DNA of 64,000 bases from G963667975 sp963677395 (GCA_963677395.2 OY781965.2:3968001-4032000); one strand, 5' to 3'. Positions 50,821 to 60,594 are shown, counted from the stretch's first letter. Numbers and translations are program-made. The notes: a model not told the origin generated them from the sequence alone.

Positions 50821-51429
50821 TTAATTCAAAGTTACTTCCTTCAACTCTTCGTTAATATAAGTACTTGTTGACTTAACCAATCCAATACCCTTTTTATAAT
50901 ACAAAGTTGAAATAACCGAGCCGTTGCTTGTATTTGATTCGTCAATTACAATGCAATTTGAATATGTACATTTTGACGTTTTTACTGTTGCAGTAAGACT
51001 TTTTACCGTTCTTTTATCCATGTAAATAGCTCCCTGAATCTGCCAGTTTTGACCAACTGTTGGATTAGCAGGGATTAACAAATACTCATTTGTTTGATTT
51101 TCCGAGAAATTCTGATAGACATCTCCGTTTGCAGCAACTCTGTAATAATGATGATTTGTTTGAGAAAACGCTGTTTCAAGGTGCGTAACATCAAAATACT
51201 CTACAGAGTTAATCGTTTTTTTACCAACCACAGTTTCAATGATGCTTCCAAAACCTAATGTAGTCCAAGTCCATGCATCTCCCTGCTTAAGAGGTATAAT
51301 GCTGTTACTCGTTACTCCATTGCAAATCTTATTTTGATTTGCGGAATTGTTGTCTGAAGAATCATCTTTGCTGCATGAGATAAAAACAGCAATCATTGCT
51401 AATACTACAATACTAAGTACTTTTTTCAT
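50821..51429 (-). CDS. Putative lipoprotein
   Basis: The 202-residue protein starts KKVLSIVVLAMIAVFISCSKDDSS, a lipoprotein signal peptide with the lipobox Cys at about residue 19, followed by an acidic Ser/Asp stretch. The rest is a soluble beta-rich domain (GDAWTWTTLGFGSIIETVVG, ITHLETAF-like strands, LYYKKGIGLVKSTSTYI) of unknown family. In Bacteroidota a negatively charged stretch after the Cys, as here, can act as a surface-export signal. It should sit in the outer membrane. A 24-base terminator stem follows. Confidence 0.8.
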   Translation of the reverse strand: MKKVLSIVVLAMIAVFISCSKDDSSDNNSANQNKICNGVTSNSIIPLKQGDAWTWTTLGFGSIIETVVGKKTINSVEYFDVTHLETAFSQTNHHYYRVAANGDVYQNFSENQTNEYLLIPANPTVGQNWQIQGAIYMDKRTVKSLTATVKTSKCTYSNCIVIDESNTSNGSVISTLYYKKGIGLVKSTSTYINEELKEVTLN

Positions 51430-51919
51430 AAAATTTAAAATTAATAATTACCCTACTCTTTTAAGGATTTTCGGTTACTCCATAATTATTTTTGAATTTA
51501 ACAAATTTCATAACGATATTATTACTAACTGATTTATAGATATTTAATTTATATAACGATATTATTTTTAATTTTTACTGAATGCAAATATATATAATAT
51601 TTCACTTATACATAATTCATAATTAGATATTATAATTATATAATGACACACTAATCTATTTATTAATTATTGTATTCATAATTAACAGCAAGTGATTATA
51701 TATGGCATTTATTAAAAAAATCATGCTAAACAGTATCAAGCAGCAGTCCTTACATTCACTTTTAGTTCATCTACTTTATCAAACTGAATATTGAAGCAAA
51801 AGCTGATCTTAAAACCTACAATCAAGCAACAGATCTCTAATTCCAGAATTCACATCATTTCTCTACTTAAGCATGATTAAAAAGACAACTCCAGAGAGCT
51901 AATTGTATTTTTGTATGCT
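51430..51919. other. AT-rich intergenic region
   Basis: About 490 bases without an open frame of note. It includes a long A/T-rich part (51540-51720) and probably the lipoprotein promoter on the minus strand. I see no gene, repeat or RNA in this part. Confidence 0.5.
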
Positions 51920-52046
51920 TACTTTTGCAAAGGGTTTCGTTTTGATTACAGTACTTTGATAAACTCAAAAAAGCCCAAAAAAGAGAATCCGTTGTTAATA
52001 AGTAGATGCAGTATATTTTACCCATCAATTAGCTGCATCTTTTTAA
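51920..52046 (+). ncRNA. Candidate small RNA (promoter box to terminator)
   Basis: A full -7 match TACTTTTG (51920-51927) is followed about 75 bases later by a hairpin AGATGCAG (52004-52011) and CTGCATCT (52033-52040) with a T-run, a plausible intrinsic terminator. The transcript would be about 110 bases (from about 51934). No known RNA family is recognised, and no good -33 element is seen. It may also be a leader-like RNA ahead of mraZ. Confidence 0.35.
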
Positions 52047-52119
52047 AGTAGAGTTTAGATTTCTCAACAAAAATCAACAAAACCGAAGAGTTTAGTATCG
52101 TAAAGTTGTTTTTCAGAAA

Positions 52120-52154
52120 TGGGCAAAAATGGGATTAACTGGCAGGATATGGCA
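52120..52154 (+). promoter_or_regulatory. MraZ operator: four TGGG/TGGC repeats at 10-bp spacing
   Basis: TGGG at 52120 and 52130 and TGGC at 52140 and 52150 start exactly 10 bases apart. MraZ is known to bind direct TGGGN repeats separated by 5 bases, upstream of its own gene, giving the same period. A near -7 box (TACCTTTA, 52194-52201) lies downstream, so bound MraZ would sit just upstream of the promoter. Confidence 0.72.
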
Positions 52155-52226
52155 AAAGTTATCAACAAAATGGGTTTCATAAGTTTTTTGCATTACCTTT
52201 ACATCCTGAAAATTTAATAAGTGCCA

Positions 52227-52691
52227 ATGTTGAATGTAGTTGCTAATGAAAGTTGTAAAGTAGATGCCAATGGAAGGTTCAAATTTCCATCTGCATTGAA
52301 AAAGCAATTACTGTCGGAAATATCCGATGGATTCTACGTTCGTAAACATTTCTTTGAAAAAGGCTGTCTGGAAATCTTCACAAAAAATATGTGGGAAAAA
52401 GAGAGTGCCCGTATCAACAAATTAAACCTATGGCATAAAAATCAAAGCAATATCTCACGTGTTCTTTCTGCCGCTGTATTTGTAGAACTCGACAGTAGCG
52501 ACCGCTTTTTAATCCCAATAGATTTAAAGAAAGATGTAGGTATAAATACCGACATTAAACTTATTAGCAATGCCGGAAATCTTGAAATATGGGATTTGGA
52601 AATATTTAACCAACAGCATTCTTCTGAAGCTCTTACTCCAGAAATGCTCATGGAGGTTATGGAGCAAATTGGTTTTAATTATAACGAATAA
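52227..52691 (+). CDS. mraZ: Transcriptional regulator MraZ
   Basis: The protein has the two MraZ half-repeats: the first carries KVDANGRFKFPSALKKQL (DxxGR motif), the second LDSSDRFLIPIDLKKDVG, in which the Gly of the DxxGR is replaced by Asp. It is an AbrB-fold octameric DNA-binding protein that controls the dcw operon. I start at ATG 52227; a GTG two codons earlier (52221) is also possible. It is the first gene of the dcw operon and has its expected operator directly upstream. A gap of only 16 bases precedes rsmH. Confidence 0.9.
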   Translation: MLNVVANESCKVDANGRFKFPSALKKQLLSEISDGFYVRKHFFEKGCLEIFTKNMWEKESARINKLNLWHKNQSNISRVLSAAVFVELDSSDRFLIPIDLKKDVGINTDIKLISNAGNLEIWDLEIFNQQHSSEALTPEMLMEVMEQIGFNYNE

Positions 52692-52707
52692 ACCGGAGGA
52701 ATAAGTT

Positions 52708-53604
52708 ATGATATATCACGATCCGGTTTTGTTACAAGAGTGTATCGAAGGGCTTGCCATTAAGCCTGAAGGAAGCTATGTTGATGTTACCTTTGGTGGT
52801 GGTGGCCACTCCCGGGAAATCTTAAAACATCTTACTACAGGGAAGCTGGTCGGTTTCGATCAGGACGACGACGCAATAAATAATATTCCAGATGATCCAA
52901 ATTTCATCTTCGTAAAACACAATTTCAGATTTCTCAACAATTTTTTAAAATATCACAATCAATTTCCTGTTGACGGAATTCTTGCTGATTTGGGTATTTC
53001 CTCACATCAGATTGATACACCCGAACGTGGTTTTTCTACCCGTTTTGACGCTGATCTGGATTTACGCATGAATGTAAACAATCCTCGAACTGCAGCAGAT
53101 ATTGTAAATCAATATGAAGAAGCCGACCTCCGCAAGATATTTCATCTTTACGGCGAACTGCCTAATGCAGGAAAACTGGCCTCAACGCTTTGTGTTTCAC
53201 GTAATAATAGCGAAATCAAAACTACCAATGATTTGAAAGCAGCTATTCAACATCTGCTACCCAGAGGCCGTGAGCAAAAAACTCTTGCCATGATTTTTCA
53301 GGCTTTACGTATTGAAGTAAATGAAGAACTGGAAGTTTTACAGGAAATGCTCATTCAGGGGCTTGAAGCATTGAAACCCGGAGGCAGATTTGTTGTAATG
53401 TCATATCACTCCCTTGAAGACCGGCTCGTAAAAAATTTCTTCAAAACCGGAAACTTTGAAGGAGAAGTAAAACAAGACTTTTTCGGTAACATTGAAAGCC
53501 CGTTTACTGTTGTAAACCGCAAACCTATTGTTGCCGGAACAGAAGAACTTGAACGGAACCCACGTTCGAGAAGTGCCAAATTACGAATTGTAGAAAAACG
53601 TTAA
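52708..53604 (+). CDS. rsmH: 16S rRNA N4-methyltransferase RsmH (MraW)
   Basis: The 298-residue protein begins YHDPVLLQECIEGL and has YVDVTFGGGGHSREIL (the S-adenosylmethionine loop), DGILADLGISSHQID, RGFSTRFDADLDLRM, KTLAMIFQALRIEVNEEL and MSYHSLEDRLVKNFF. These identify RsmH, which N4-methylates C1402 of 16S rRNA. Length is normal. It is the second dcw gene and overlaps the usual order mraZ-rsmH-ftsL. Confidence 0.96.
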   Translation: MIYHDPVLLQECIEGLAIKPEGSYVDVTFGGGGHSREILKHLTTGKLVGFDQDDDAINNIPDDPNFIFVKHNFRFLNNFLKYHNQFPVDGILADLGISSHQIDTPERGFSTRFDADLDLRMNVNNPRTAADIVNQYEEADLRKIFHLYGELPNAGKLASTLCVSRNNSEIKTTNDLKAAIQHLLPRGREQKTLAMIFQALRIEVNEELEVLQEMLIQGLEALKPGGRFVVMSYHSLEDRLVKNFFKTGNFEGEVKQDFFGNIESPFTVVNRKPIVAGTEELERNPRSRSAKLRIVEKR

Positions 53605-53605
53605 C

Positions 53606-54046
53606 ATGGCAAAGAATGTAATCATAACACCAACAGAACCAAGTAATAACTCTTCCGAAAAGAAAAAGAAAGCAAAAAAAGGAAAGAGTTTGTTTCGGAT
53701 TCCAAAACCAAAAGACACTTCTTTTGGGAGTGCTGTTATTAATGTGATGGACGGTTCGGTTCTTACACGCGAAAGTGTTTTAAGACTTGTACCGTTTATC
53801 CTCTTTTTGTCTGTAATTGGAATTCTTTACATTGCCAATAATTACTGGGGTGACAAAACGGTTCGCGAAATAGAATCAATCAAAAAAGAGCTAAAAGAGC
53901 TCCGTTTTGAACATATCTCAACCAAATCGACCCTGATATACAACAGTCAGCAGTCGGAAGTTGCACATAGGCTTGACTCTACCGGAATCAAAGAATCGGT
54001 AGCGCCACCTTCGAAAATCATTGTACAACCAACCGAAAAAGAATAA
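53606..54046 (+). CDS. FtsL-like cell-division protein
   Basis: The 146-residue protein has a basic N-terminus (SSEKKKKAKKGKSLFRIPKP), a membrane helix at about residues 65-84 (LVPFILFLSVIGILYIANNY), and a periplasmic coiled coil (REIESIKKELKELRFEHIST). The bitopic single-pass architecture and the place between rsmH and ftsI match FtsL, which is poorly conserved in sequence. It should form the FtsQLB-type scaffold at the division site. It starts 2 bases after rsmH. Confidence 0.82.
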   Translation: MAKNVIITPTEPSNNSSEKKKKAKKGKSLFRIPKPKDTSFGSAVINVMDGSVLTRESVLRLVPFILFLSVIGILYIANNYWGDKTVREIESIKKELKELRFEHISTKSTLIYNSQQSEVAHRLDSTGIKESVAPPSKIIVQPTEKE

Positions 54047-54059
54047 GCGGCAAATAGAT

Positions 54060-56486
54060 ATGAAAGACGAAAGAAGAGACATATTAGGCCGTATCTACCT
54101 TATCTACATGCTATTGCTTGTAATAGCAATCGTTATTGTTTTCCGGGTTATCAAAATTCAGTTTGTAGAAGGTGATAAATGGCGAAGTCGTGCCGAAAAC
54201 TTAACCCTTCGCTATGAAAATGTAGATGCAATTCGTGGAAATATCATTTCTGCCGATTCTAATTTACTGGCTACTTCTGTACCTATTTTTGATGTTCGTA
54301 TGGATATGCATCGTAAAGTAGTTCCCGATAGCACATTCCGCGAAAATCTGGATTCTCTCGCTCTATGTCTGTCAAAATTATTTCCCCAGAAATCAAAAGA
54401 TGAGTTTAAGAAGTACCTGAAAAACGGTCGTAAGAAGAAAAAAAGAGATCTGTTAATTGCCAAAAACATCAACTATTCACAGCTTAAAAAGCTTCGCACA
54501 TTCCCAATTTTACGGAAAGGACGTTACAAAGGAGGCGTAATCATTGAAGAAAAAGACTTCCGTTTAATGCCGTACAAAATGATGGCAAGCCGTACTATTG
54601 GATATCGCAAAGAGCATGATAACATTTATGTTGGAATAGAAGGGGCTTTCCACAAAGAACTTGCCGGCGTAAGCGGAAAACGACTAATGCGTAAAATAGC
54701 AAATGGAGTATGGCGTCAGGTAGAAAATGCAAATGAAATGGATCCTGAAAACGGAAAAGATATCATTACCACTATAGATACTCGAATTCAGGATGTTGCC
54801 GAAAGTGCCCTGATGAAATGCCTTGACTCCAACGAAGCAGATCACGGTTGTGCAATCTTAATGGAAGTAGCAACCGGCGAAATCAGAGCCATAGCCAACC
54901 TAAAACGTCATGCCGACGGAAGCTACGGCGAAGATATCAATTATGCAATCTGGGAAAGTGGAGAACCGGGGTCAACTTTTAAGCTTGCTTCAACAATTGC
55001 AGTATTAGAAGAAGGAAAGCTCGACACTAATGACATTGTCCCAACCGGAATTGCGATGATGGCAAACCGTAAAATGGAAGATTCGCACGAAGAAGGTTAT
55101 GGAAATATAACACTTGCCAAAGCTTTTGAAGTTTCTTCAAACGTTGGAATATCAAAAGCTGTGGTAAAAAGTTTTTCAGAAAATCCTCAAAAATTCATTG
55201 ACTATCTGCATGAGATGGGATTAAACAAACCTTTAGGAATTGAACTTAAAGGGGAAGGAAACCCTTATGTGAAAAATACTGACAGTAAAACATGGTCAGC
55301 TACATCTCTTCCCTGGATGTCAATAGGTTACGAACTAAAAATCACACCATTACAAACGCTTGCATTGTATAATGCTGTGGCGAATAATGGAAAGCTCATG
55401 AAACCGCATGTTGTGAAAGAAATTCGCTTAACCGGAAAACTTATCCAAAAATTTGACCCTGTAGTGCTCAAGAGTTCTATTTGCTCTGAAAGCACTGTTA
55501 ACAAAGTAAAAACACTTCTCGAAAACGTTGTTTCCGGCAAAAATGGCACCGCAAAGAGCTTACGCAAATCGGTATATAAAATTGCAGGAAAAACTGGTAC
55601 TGCCCAACTTAACTATTATAATAAAGATGAAGCTCTCAATTACAAAGCTTCTTTCGTTGGTTATTTTCCTGCCGACAATCCAAAATATTCCTGCATTGTA
55701 GTTGTGAATGGACCCAAAAAGAATAAAATATATGGTGGAGAAGTAGCGGCACCTGTATTCAAAGAAATTGCTGACAAAGTGTATGCAACGCAATTGGGTA
55801 TCTCTGCAAAAGAAAATCCTGATTCAATAAAGGTTCGTCCTCCCTTTGTAAGAGCAGCTTATCAGCCTGACTTATTAACCATTCTGCGTTTTGTAGGACA
55901 ACCCATCGAAACAGAAGACATTAGCTCTCTCTGGGTAAGCGCAAACAAAATGGATTCTATTCCAAAATACAATACATACGCTATTACTCGCGGAGCCGTT
56001 CCAAATGTAGTAGGCATGGGTGTTCGTGATGCAATCTATCTTCTCGAAAAAGCAGGGATGAACGCAACTGCTCTTGGTCGTGGAAGAGTTGTAAGCCAAA
56101 GCGTAACGCCAGGATCAATTCGTATCAAAGGTCAGAAAATCATTTTAAAACTGACTCCTCCTAAAAATTGTGGATTAAGTAATGACTTCTCATTTTCCGC
56201 TTCCGACACTACAAAAGCACAAAACAGCAAAACAGTTGCAATCACCGACTCAACTTCAAAACCGGAAGGTCAGAAAAAGAGCGAAAAACCAAAAAAAGAG
56301 GCTCTGAAACCAAAGGAAAGCGAAAAGAAAAAAACCGACACATCCAAGAAGCCAACAGAAAAGAAACCTGAAAAGAAAAAAGAAACAGAAAAACCAAAAG
56401 AGAAAAAGAAAGAGACATCCAAAAGCACTAAAAAAGCTGAAAAAGATAAAAAGACCAGTAAGTCCGATAAAAATAAATCAAGATAA
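54060..56486 (+). CDS. ftsI: Division-specific penicillin-binding protein FtsI with PASTA and lysine-rich tail
   Basis: The protein has an N-terminal membrane helix (IYLIYMLLLVIAIVIVFRVI), the pedestal domain, and a transpeptidase domain with GEPGSTFKLAST (SxxK), EVSSNVGI (SxN) and IAGKTGTAQLNY (KTG). A PASTA domain follows (VPNVVGMGVRDAIYLLEKAG). The last about 75 residues are almost only Lys, Glu, Pro, Ser and Thr (for example KKPTEKKPEKKKETEK), unusual for an FtsI. I start at ATG 54060 because the longer frame (from 54021) overlaps the ftsL-like gene and would need a TTG. It crosslinks peptidoglycan at the septum. Confidence 0.93.
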   Translation: MKDERRDILGRIYLIYMLLLVIAIVIVFRVIKIQFVEGDKWRSRAENLTLRYENVDAIRGNIISADSNLLATSVPIFDVRMDMHRKVVPDSTFRENLDSLALCLSKLFPQKSKDEFKKYLKNGRKKKKRDLLIAKNINYSQLKKLRTFPILRKGRYKGGVIIEEKDFRLMPYKMMASRTIGYRKEHDNIYVGIEGAFHKELAGVSGKRLMRKIANGVWRQVENANEMDPENGKDIITTIDTRIQDVAESALMKCLDSNEADHGCAILMEVATGEIRAIANLKRHADGSYGEDINYAIWESGEPGSTFKLASTIAVLEEGKLDTNDIVPTGIAMMANRKMEDSHEEGYGNITLAKAFEVSSNVGISKAVVKSFSENPQKFIDYLHEMGLNKPLGIELKGEGNPYVKNTDSKTWSATSLPWMSIGYELKITPLQTLALYNAVANNGKLMKPHVVKEIRLTGKLIQKFDPVVLKSSICSESTVNKVKTLLENVVSGKNGTAKSLRKSVYKIAGKTGTAQLNYYNKDEALNYKASFVGYFPADNPKYSCIVVVNGPKKNKIYGGEVAAPVFKEIADKVYATQLGISAKENPDSIKVRPPFVRAAYQPDLLTILRFVGQPIETEDISSLWVSANKMDSIPKYNTYAITRGAVPNVVGMGVRDAIYLLEKAGMNATALGRGRVVSQSVTPGSIRIKGQKIILKLTPPKNCGLSNDFSFSASDTTKAQNSKTVAITDSTSKPEGQKKSEKPKKEALKPKESEKKKTDTSKKPTEKKPEKKKETEKPKEKKKETSKSTKKAEKDKKTSKSDKNKSR

Positions 56487-56499
56487 TAAACCAGAAACC

Positions 56500-57972
56500 G
56501 TGAAAGCGCTCAACAACATACTAAACTCCATCGAAATAGTTCAAACAGAAGGCAATACAGCAATGTCTGTTTCTTCCATCAGTTTCGACTCAAGAGTTAT
56601 TGAGCCGGGAACACTGTTTGTTGCTCAACGCGGAACACGTGTGGACGGGCATCAATTCATTGATTCCTGCATCGAACGTGGTGCTACTGCTATTGTTTGT
56701 GAAGAGCTTCCTGAAAAGCTAAGGTCTGATGTATGCTACATTTTAGTCCGGAACTCAGCAAAAGCATTGGGTATTCTTGCTTCAAATTATTACAATAATC
56801 CCTCTTCAAAACTTAAACTTGTAGGAATAACCGGAACAAACGGTAAAACAACTACCGCTACTCTTTTATACAGGCTTTTTTCGGACTTAGGATATGCCTG
56901 CGGTTTACTTTCTACCATCGGGAACAAGATTATCGATAAAGATATTCCATCAACACATACTACTCCGGATGCATTGCAGCTCAACAAACTTCTTTCCGAA
57001 ATGACTGAAAGCGGTTGCGATTACTGTTTTATGGAAGTAAGTTCACACTCTGTTGTGCAACAACGCATTGCAGGATTAACCTTTCAGGGAGGTATTTTCA
57101 GCAATATTACACACGATCATCTCGATTTTCATAAAACCTTTGACGAATATATCAAAGCCAAAAAAGCGTTCTTTGACAATTTGCCCAAAACTGCATTTGC
57201 CTTAACCAATATTGATGATCGGAACGGGATGGTAATGCTCCAAAACACTAAAGCTGAGAAGCATACATACAGCCTGAAAAGCATGGCTGATTTCAAATGC
57301 AAGATACTTGAAAATGCTTTTCAAGGACTTCATTTAGTAGTTGACGGTACCGAAATATACACCCGTTTGGTTGGAAGTTTCAACGCTTATAATTTACTGG
57401 CAGTTTATGCTACCGCGATTTTACTGAATGCCGACCGCGAACAGGTTCTTACAACACTCAGTACCATGAACAGCGTGGAAGGTCGTTTCGAGTACATTCG
57501 TTCTCAGGATGATGTTACCGGCATTGTTGACTATGCACATACTCCTGATGCACTGCAAAATGTATTGTCAACTATCCACAATATCCGTAACGGTGGCGAA
57601 AGCATTATCACTGTAGTTGGTTGTGGAGGTGACCGCGATGCGGCAAAACGTCCGGTTATGGCAAAAATAGCCTGCGAAATGAGTGAGAAAGTTATTCTGA
57701 CTTCCGACAATCCACGTAGCGAAGAGCCCGAAGTAATTCTTGAAGAAATGATGAAAGGGGTTGAATTAACGCATCAACGCAAAGTCCTTTCCATCGTGAA
57801 TCGTCGCGAAGCCATTAAAACTGCAAGTATGCTGGCTCAACCGGGTGATATCATTCTTGTTGCCGGCAAAGGGCATGAAAAATATCAGGAAATAAAAGGT
57901 GTTCGTCATCACTTTGATGATAAAGAAGAATTGGCTGCATTTTTTGTTCTCCGGAATCAACATATTCAATAA
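56500..57972 (+). CDS. murE: UDP-MurNAc-tripeptide synthetase MurE (meso-diaminopimelate type)
   Basis: The 490-residue Mur ligase has GITGTNGKTTTATLLY (ATP loop), FMEVSSHSV, NITHDHLDFHKTFDEY, VVDYAHTPDAL and DNPRSEEPE. The DNPR motif is the mark of meso-diaminopimelate specificity, so the peptidoglycan should be of the A2pm type. The start is a GTG at 56500, 13 bases after ftsI; the next Met (GNTAMSVSS) is too far in. It adds the third amino acid to UDP-MurNAc-dipeptide in the cytoplasm. Confidence 0.95.
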   Translation: MKALNNILNSIEIVQTEGNTAMSVSSISFDSRVIEPGTLFVAQRGTRVDGHQFIDSCIERGATAIVCEELPEKLRSDVCYILVRNSAKALGILASNYYNNPSSKLKLVGITGTNGKTTTATLLYRLFSDLGYACGLLSTIGNKIIDKDIPSTHTTPDALQLNKLLSEMTESGCDYCFMEVSSHSVVQQRIAGLTFQGGIFSNITHDHLDFHKTFDEYIKAKKAFFDNLPKTAFALTNIDDRNGMVMLQNTKAEKHTYSLKSMADFKCKILENAFQGLHLVVDGTEIYTRLVGSFNAYNLLAVYATAILLNADREQVLTTLSTMNSVEGRFEYIRSQDDVTGIVDYAHTPDALQNVLSTIHNIRNGGESIITVVGCGGDRDAAKRPVMAKIACEMSEKVILTSDNPRSEEPEVILEEMMKGVELTHQRKVLSIVNRREAIKTASMLAQPGDIILVAGKGHEKYQEIKGVRHHFDDKEELAAFFVLRNQHIQ

Positions 57973-57987
57973 TCAAAACTGAGAGCG

Positions 57988-59241
57988 ATGTTATATTACA
58001 TTTTCACCTATCTCGACAAAACTTTCGACTTCCCTGGAGCCGGCGTATTTCAATACATCTCATTCAGAGCAGCGATGGCCGTAATTGTTTCGTTAACCAT
58101 TTCGATGATATTCGGCAAAAGCCTGATTCTCTATCTCCGAAAAAAACAGGTTGGCGAAACCGTTCGCGATTTAGGCTTACAAGGTCAGTTAGAAAAACAG
58201 GGAACTCCTACCATGGGTGGTTTAATTATCCTGGGATCTATTCTGATTCCAACCTTACTTTTTGCAAAACTGAACAACATCTACATCCTGCTGATGCTTT
58301 TCACCACCATTTGGCTTGGATTTATCGGATTTTTAGATGATTACATCAAGGTATTCAAAAAAGACAAAAAAGGTCTGGCCGGAAAATTCAAGGTACTAGG
58401 ACAGATTGTTTTAGGACTTGTTGTGGGCGCAACTATGTATTTTCATCCCGACATCGTGATTCGTGAAAAAATATCAACTCAACAATACGTTGAAACGCAT
58501 AATGTTCTGAACGAAACTCAATACGAAAAAGCAAAAGAAGAATTAAGCAGAACTACTGTGAAATCGACCAAAACAACCATTCCTTTTGTTAAAAATAACG
58601 AGTTTGATTACGCACAGCTTATCGCATGGGTTGGCAACAATTACCGCAGTTATGCATGGTTAGTATTCATTCCATTGGTAGTAATTATCATCACTGCCGT
58701 TTCAAATGGAGCAAACCTAACAGATGGAATTGATGGACTTGCGGCTGGATCCTCTGCTATTATCGGAGGGACGCTGGCTATGCTATCATGGGTTTCGGGG
58801 AATATAATATTTTCTGATTATCTGAATATTATGTACCTGCCAAATACCGGAGAGCTTGCAATCTTCATCAGTGCATTTGTAGGAGCAACCGTTGGATTTC
58901 TTTGGTATAATACTTACCCTGCACAGGTATTCATGGGCGATACAGGAAGTCTTTCTATCGGCGGCATCATTGCCGTGTTTGCAATTTTAATCCGTAAAGA
59001 ACTGTTAATCCCAATCTTATGTGGTATTTTCCTGATCGAAAATCTTTCCGTAATGATGCAGGTAAGCTACTTTAAATATACCAAGAAAAAATATGGAGAA
59101 GGTCGTCGTATTTTCCTGATGTCCCCTTTACATCATCATTTCCAGAAAAAAGGATATGCTGAAGCAAAGATTGTTCAACGCTTTTTTATCATCGGCTTTA
59201 TGCTGGCAATTATAACCATCGTAACCCTGAAACTTCGCTAA
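57988..59241 (+). CDS. mraY: Phospho-MurNAc-pentapeptide transferase MraY
   Basis: The 417-residue membrane protein has about ten helices and the MraY motifs QGTPTMGGLIILG, GFLDDYIKVFKKDKKGL, SNGANLTDGIDGLAAGSS and FMGDTGSLSIGGIIA, with EGRRIFLMSPLHHHFQKKGY near the end. It transfers phospho-MurNAc-pentapeptide to undecaprenyl phosphate. It is longer than the roughly 360 residues of enterobacterial MraY because of an insertion around residues 150-210 (QYVETHNVLNETQYEK region), which I believe is usual in Bacteroidota. It starts 15 bases after murE. Confidence 0.95.
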   Translation: MLYYIFTYLDKTFDFPGAGVFQYISFRAAMAVIVSLTISMIFGKSLILYLRKKQVGETVRDLGLQGQLEKQGTPTMGGLIILGSILIPTLLFAKLNNIYILLMLFTTIWLGFIGFLDDYIKVFKKDKKGLAGKFKVLGQIVLGLVVGATMYFHPDIVIREKISTQQYVETHNVLNETQYEKAKEELSRTTVKSTKTTIPFVKNNEFDYAQLIAWVGNNYRSYAWLVFIPLVVIIITAVSNGANLTDGIDGLAAGSSAIIGGTLAMLSWVSGNIIFSDYLNIMYLPNTGELAIFISAFVGATVGFLWYNTYPAQVFMGDTGSLSIGGIIAVFAILIRKELLIPILCGIFLIENLSVMMQVSYFKYTKKKYGEGRRIFLMSPLHHHFQKKGYAEAKIVQRFFIIGFMLAIITIVTLKLR

Positions 59242-59244
59242 AAA

Positions 59245-60594
59245 ATGAATACCGAACTCAAAAATATCATTGTTCTTGGAGCCGGTGAAAGCGGTACCGG
59301 TGCAGCTGTATTAGCAGCTTGCAAAGGACATTATGTTTTTGTTTCGGATAAAGGGACAATCAAAGAAGAGCATAAAGAATTGCTCCGAAAACATAAAATT
59401 GAGTTTGAAGAAGGAAAGCATACCGAATCCCGAATTCTGGAAGCCGACGAAGTAATTAAAAGCCCAGGAATCTCCGACCATATTGCTCTGATTCAAAAAA
59501 TTGTTGCACACAACATTCCCATCATTGACGAACTGGAATTTGCAGCACGCTATACTACTGCAAAAAAAATCTGCATCACAGGAAGCAATGGAAAAACCAC
59601 AACGACCATGCTTACGCATTTTTTGTTTCAAAATGCAGGATTTAACGTCGGCTTGGCCGGAAATGTAGGAAAAAGCTTTGCATTACAGGTTGCAACTGAA
59701 AACTACGACATCTATATTTTGGAAATCAGCAGTTTTCAGCTCGACCACATGTATAAATTCAAAGCTGATATTGCAATCATAACCAACATCACACCCGATC
59801 ATCTCGACAGATATGACCACTCCTTTGAAAAGTATGCTGCTTCAAAGTTCAGAATTCTGCAAAATCAAACTGCCAATGATGCTTTTATTTACTGTGCAGA
59901 TGATGAAGCTACATTGAACGGCATTAAACTTTTTAAACCCAAAGCAAAACAATATCCCTTCTCCATCAAACGAAAAATTGAAGGCGAAGGTGCATATCTC
60001 AATGAAAAAGAACTTATTATAAACATACATCAAAACCCGATGACCATGAACATCGAACGATTAGCCTTACAAGGAAAACACAATGTGTACAATTCGATGG
60101 CAGCAGGCATTTCCGGCAGAATTCAGGGAATACGCAAATCAGTGATTCGCAAGAGTTTTGCTGAATTTGAAAGTATTCCTCACCGTCTTGAATATGTTGC
60201 CAAAGTACACGGTATCGAATTTATTAACGATTCGAAAGCCACCAATGTAAACTCAACCTGGTATGCTTTAGAAAGCATGACAAAACCCGTAATCTGGATT
60301 GCAGGTGGTTTAGACAAAGGAAATGATTACACTTCACTTAAAGCATTGGTTCGCGAACGCGTGAAAGCCATTATTTGTTTGGGGGTCGACAATTCGAAGA
60401 TCATTGAAGAATTCCAGGGACTGGTTTCAACCATCGTTGAAACACGTTCAGCAAAAGAAGCTGTAGAAAAAGCCTATTATCTTGCTGAAGAAGAAAATGT
60501 TGTATTACTTTCACCCGCTTGCGCAAGTTTCGATTTATTCGAAAACTTCGAAGACCGTGGTCGTCAGTTCAAAGAAGCAATTAACGAACTATAA
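59245..60594 (+). CDS. murD: UDP-MurNAc-L-alanine:D-glutamate ligase MurD
   Basis: The 449-residue Mur ligase starts NIIVLGAGESGTGAAVL (Rossmann-like N-domain), then KICITGSNGKTTTTMLTHF (ATP loop), LEISSFQLDHM, ITPDHLDRYDHSFE, and IEFINDSKATNVNSTWYAL, followed by WIAGGLDKGNDY. These match MurD, which adds D-glutamate. It starts 3 bases after mraY and ends 9 bases before ftsW. Confidence 0.95.
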   Translation: MNTELKNIIVLGAGESGTGAAVLAACKGHYVFVSDKGTIKEEHKELLRKHKIEFEEGKHTESRILEADEVIKSPGISDHIALIQKIVAHNIPIIDELEFAARYTTAKKICITGSNGKTTTTMLTHFLFQNAGFNVGLAGNVGKSFALQVATENYDIYILEISSFQLDHMYKFKADIAIITNITPDHLDRYDHSFEKYAASKFRILQNQTANDAFIYCADDEATLNGIKLFKPKAKQYPFSIKRKIEGEGAYLNEKELIINIHQNPMTMNIERLALQGKHNVYNSMAAGISGRIQGIRKSVIRKSFAEFESIPHRLEYVAKVHGIEFINDSKATNVNSTWYALESMTKPVIWIAGGLDKGNDYTSLKALVRERVKAIICLGVDNSKIIEEFQGLVSTIVETRSAKEAVEKAYYLAEEENVVLLSPACASFDLFENFEDRGRQFKEAINEL

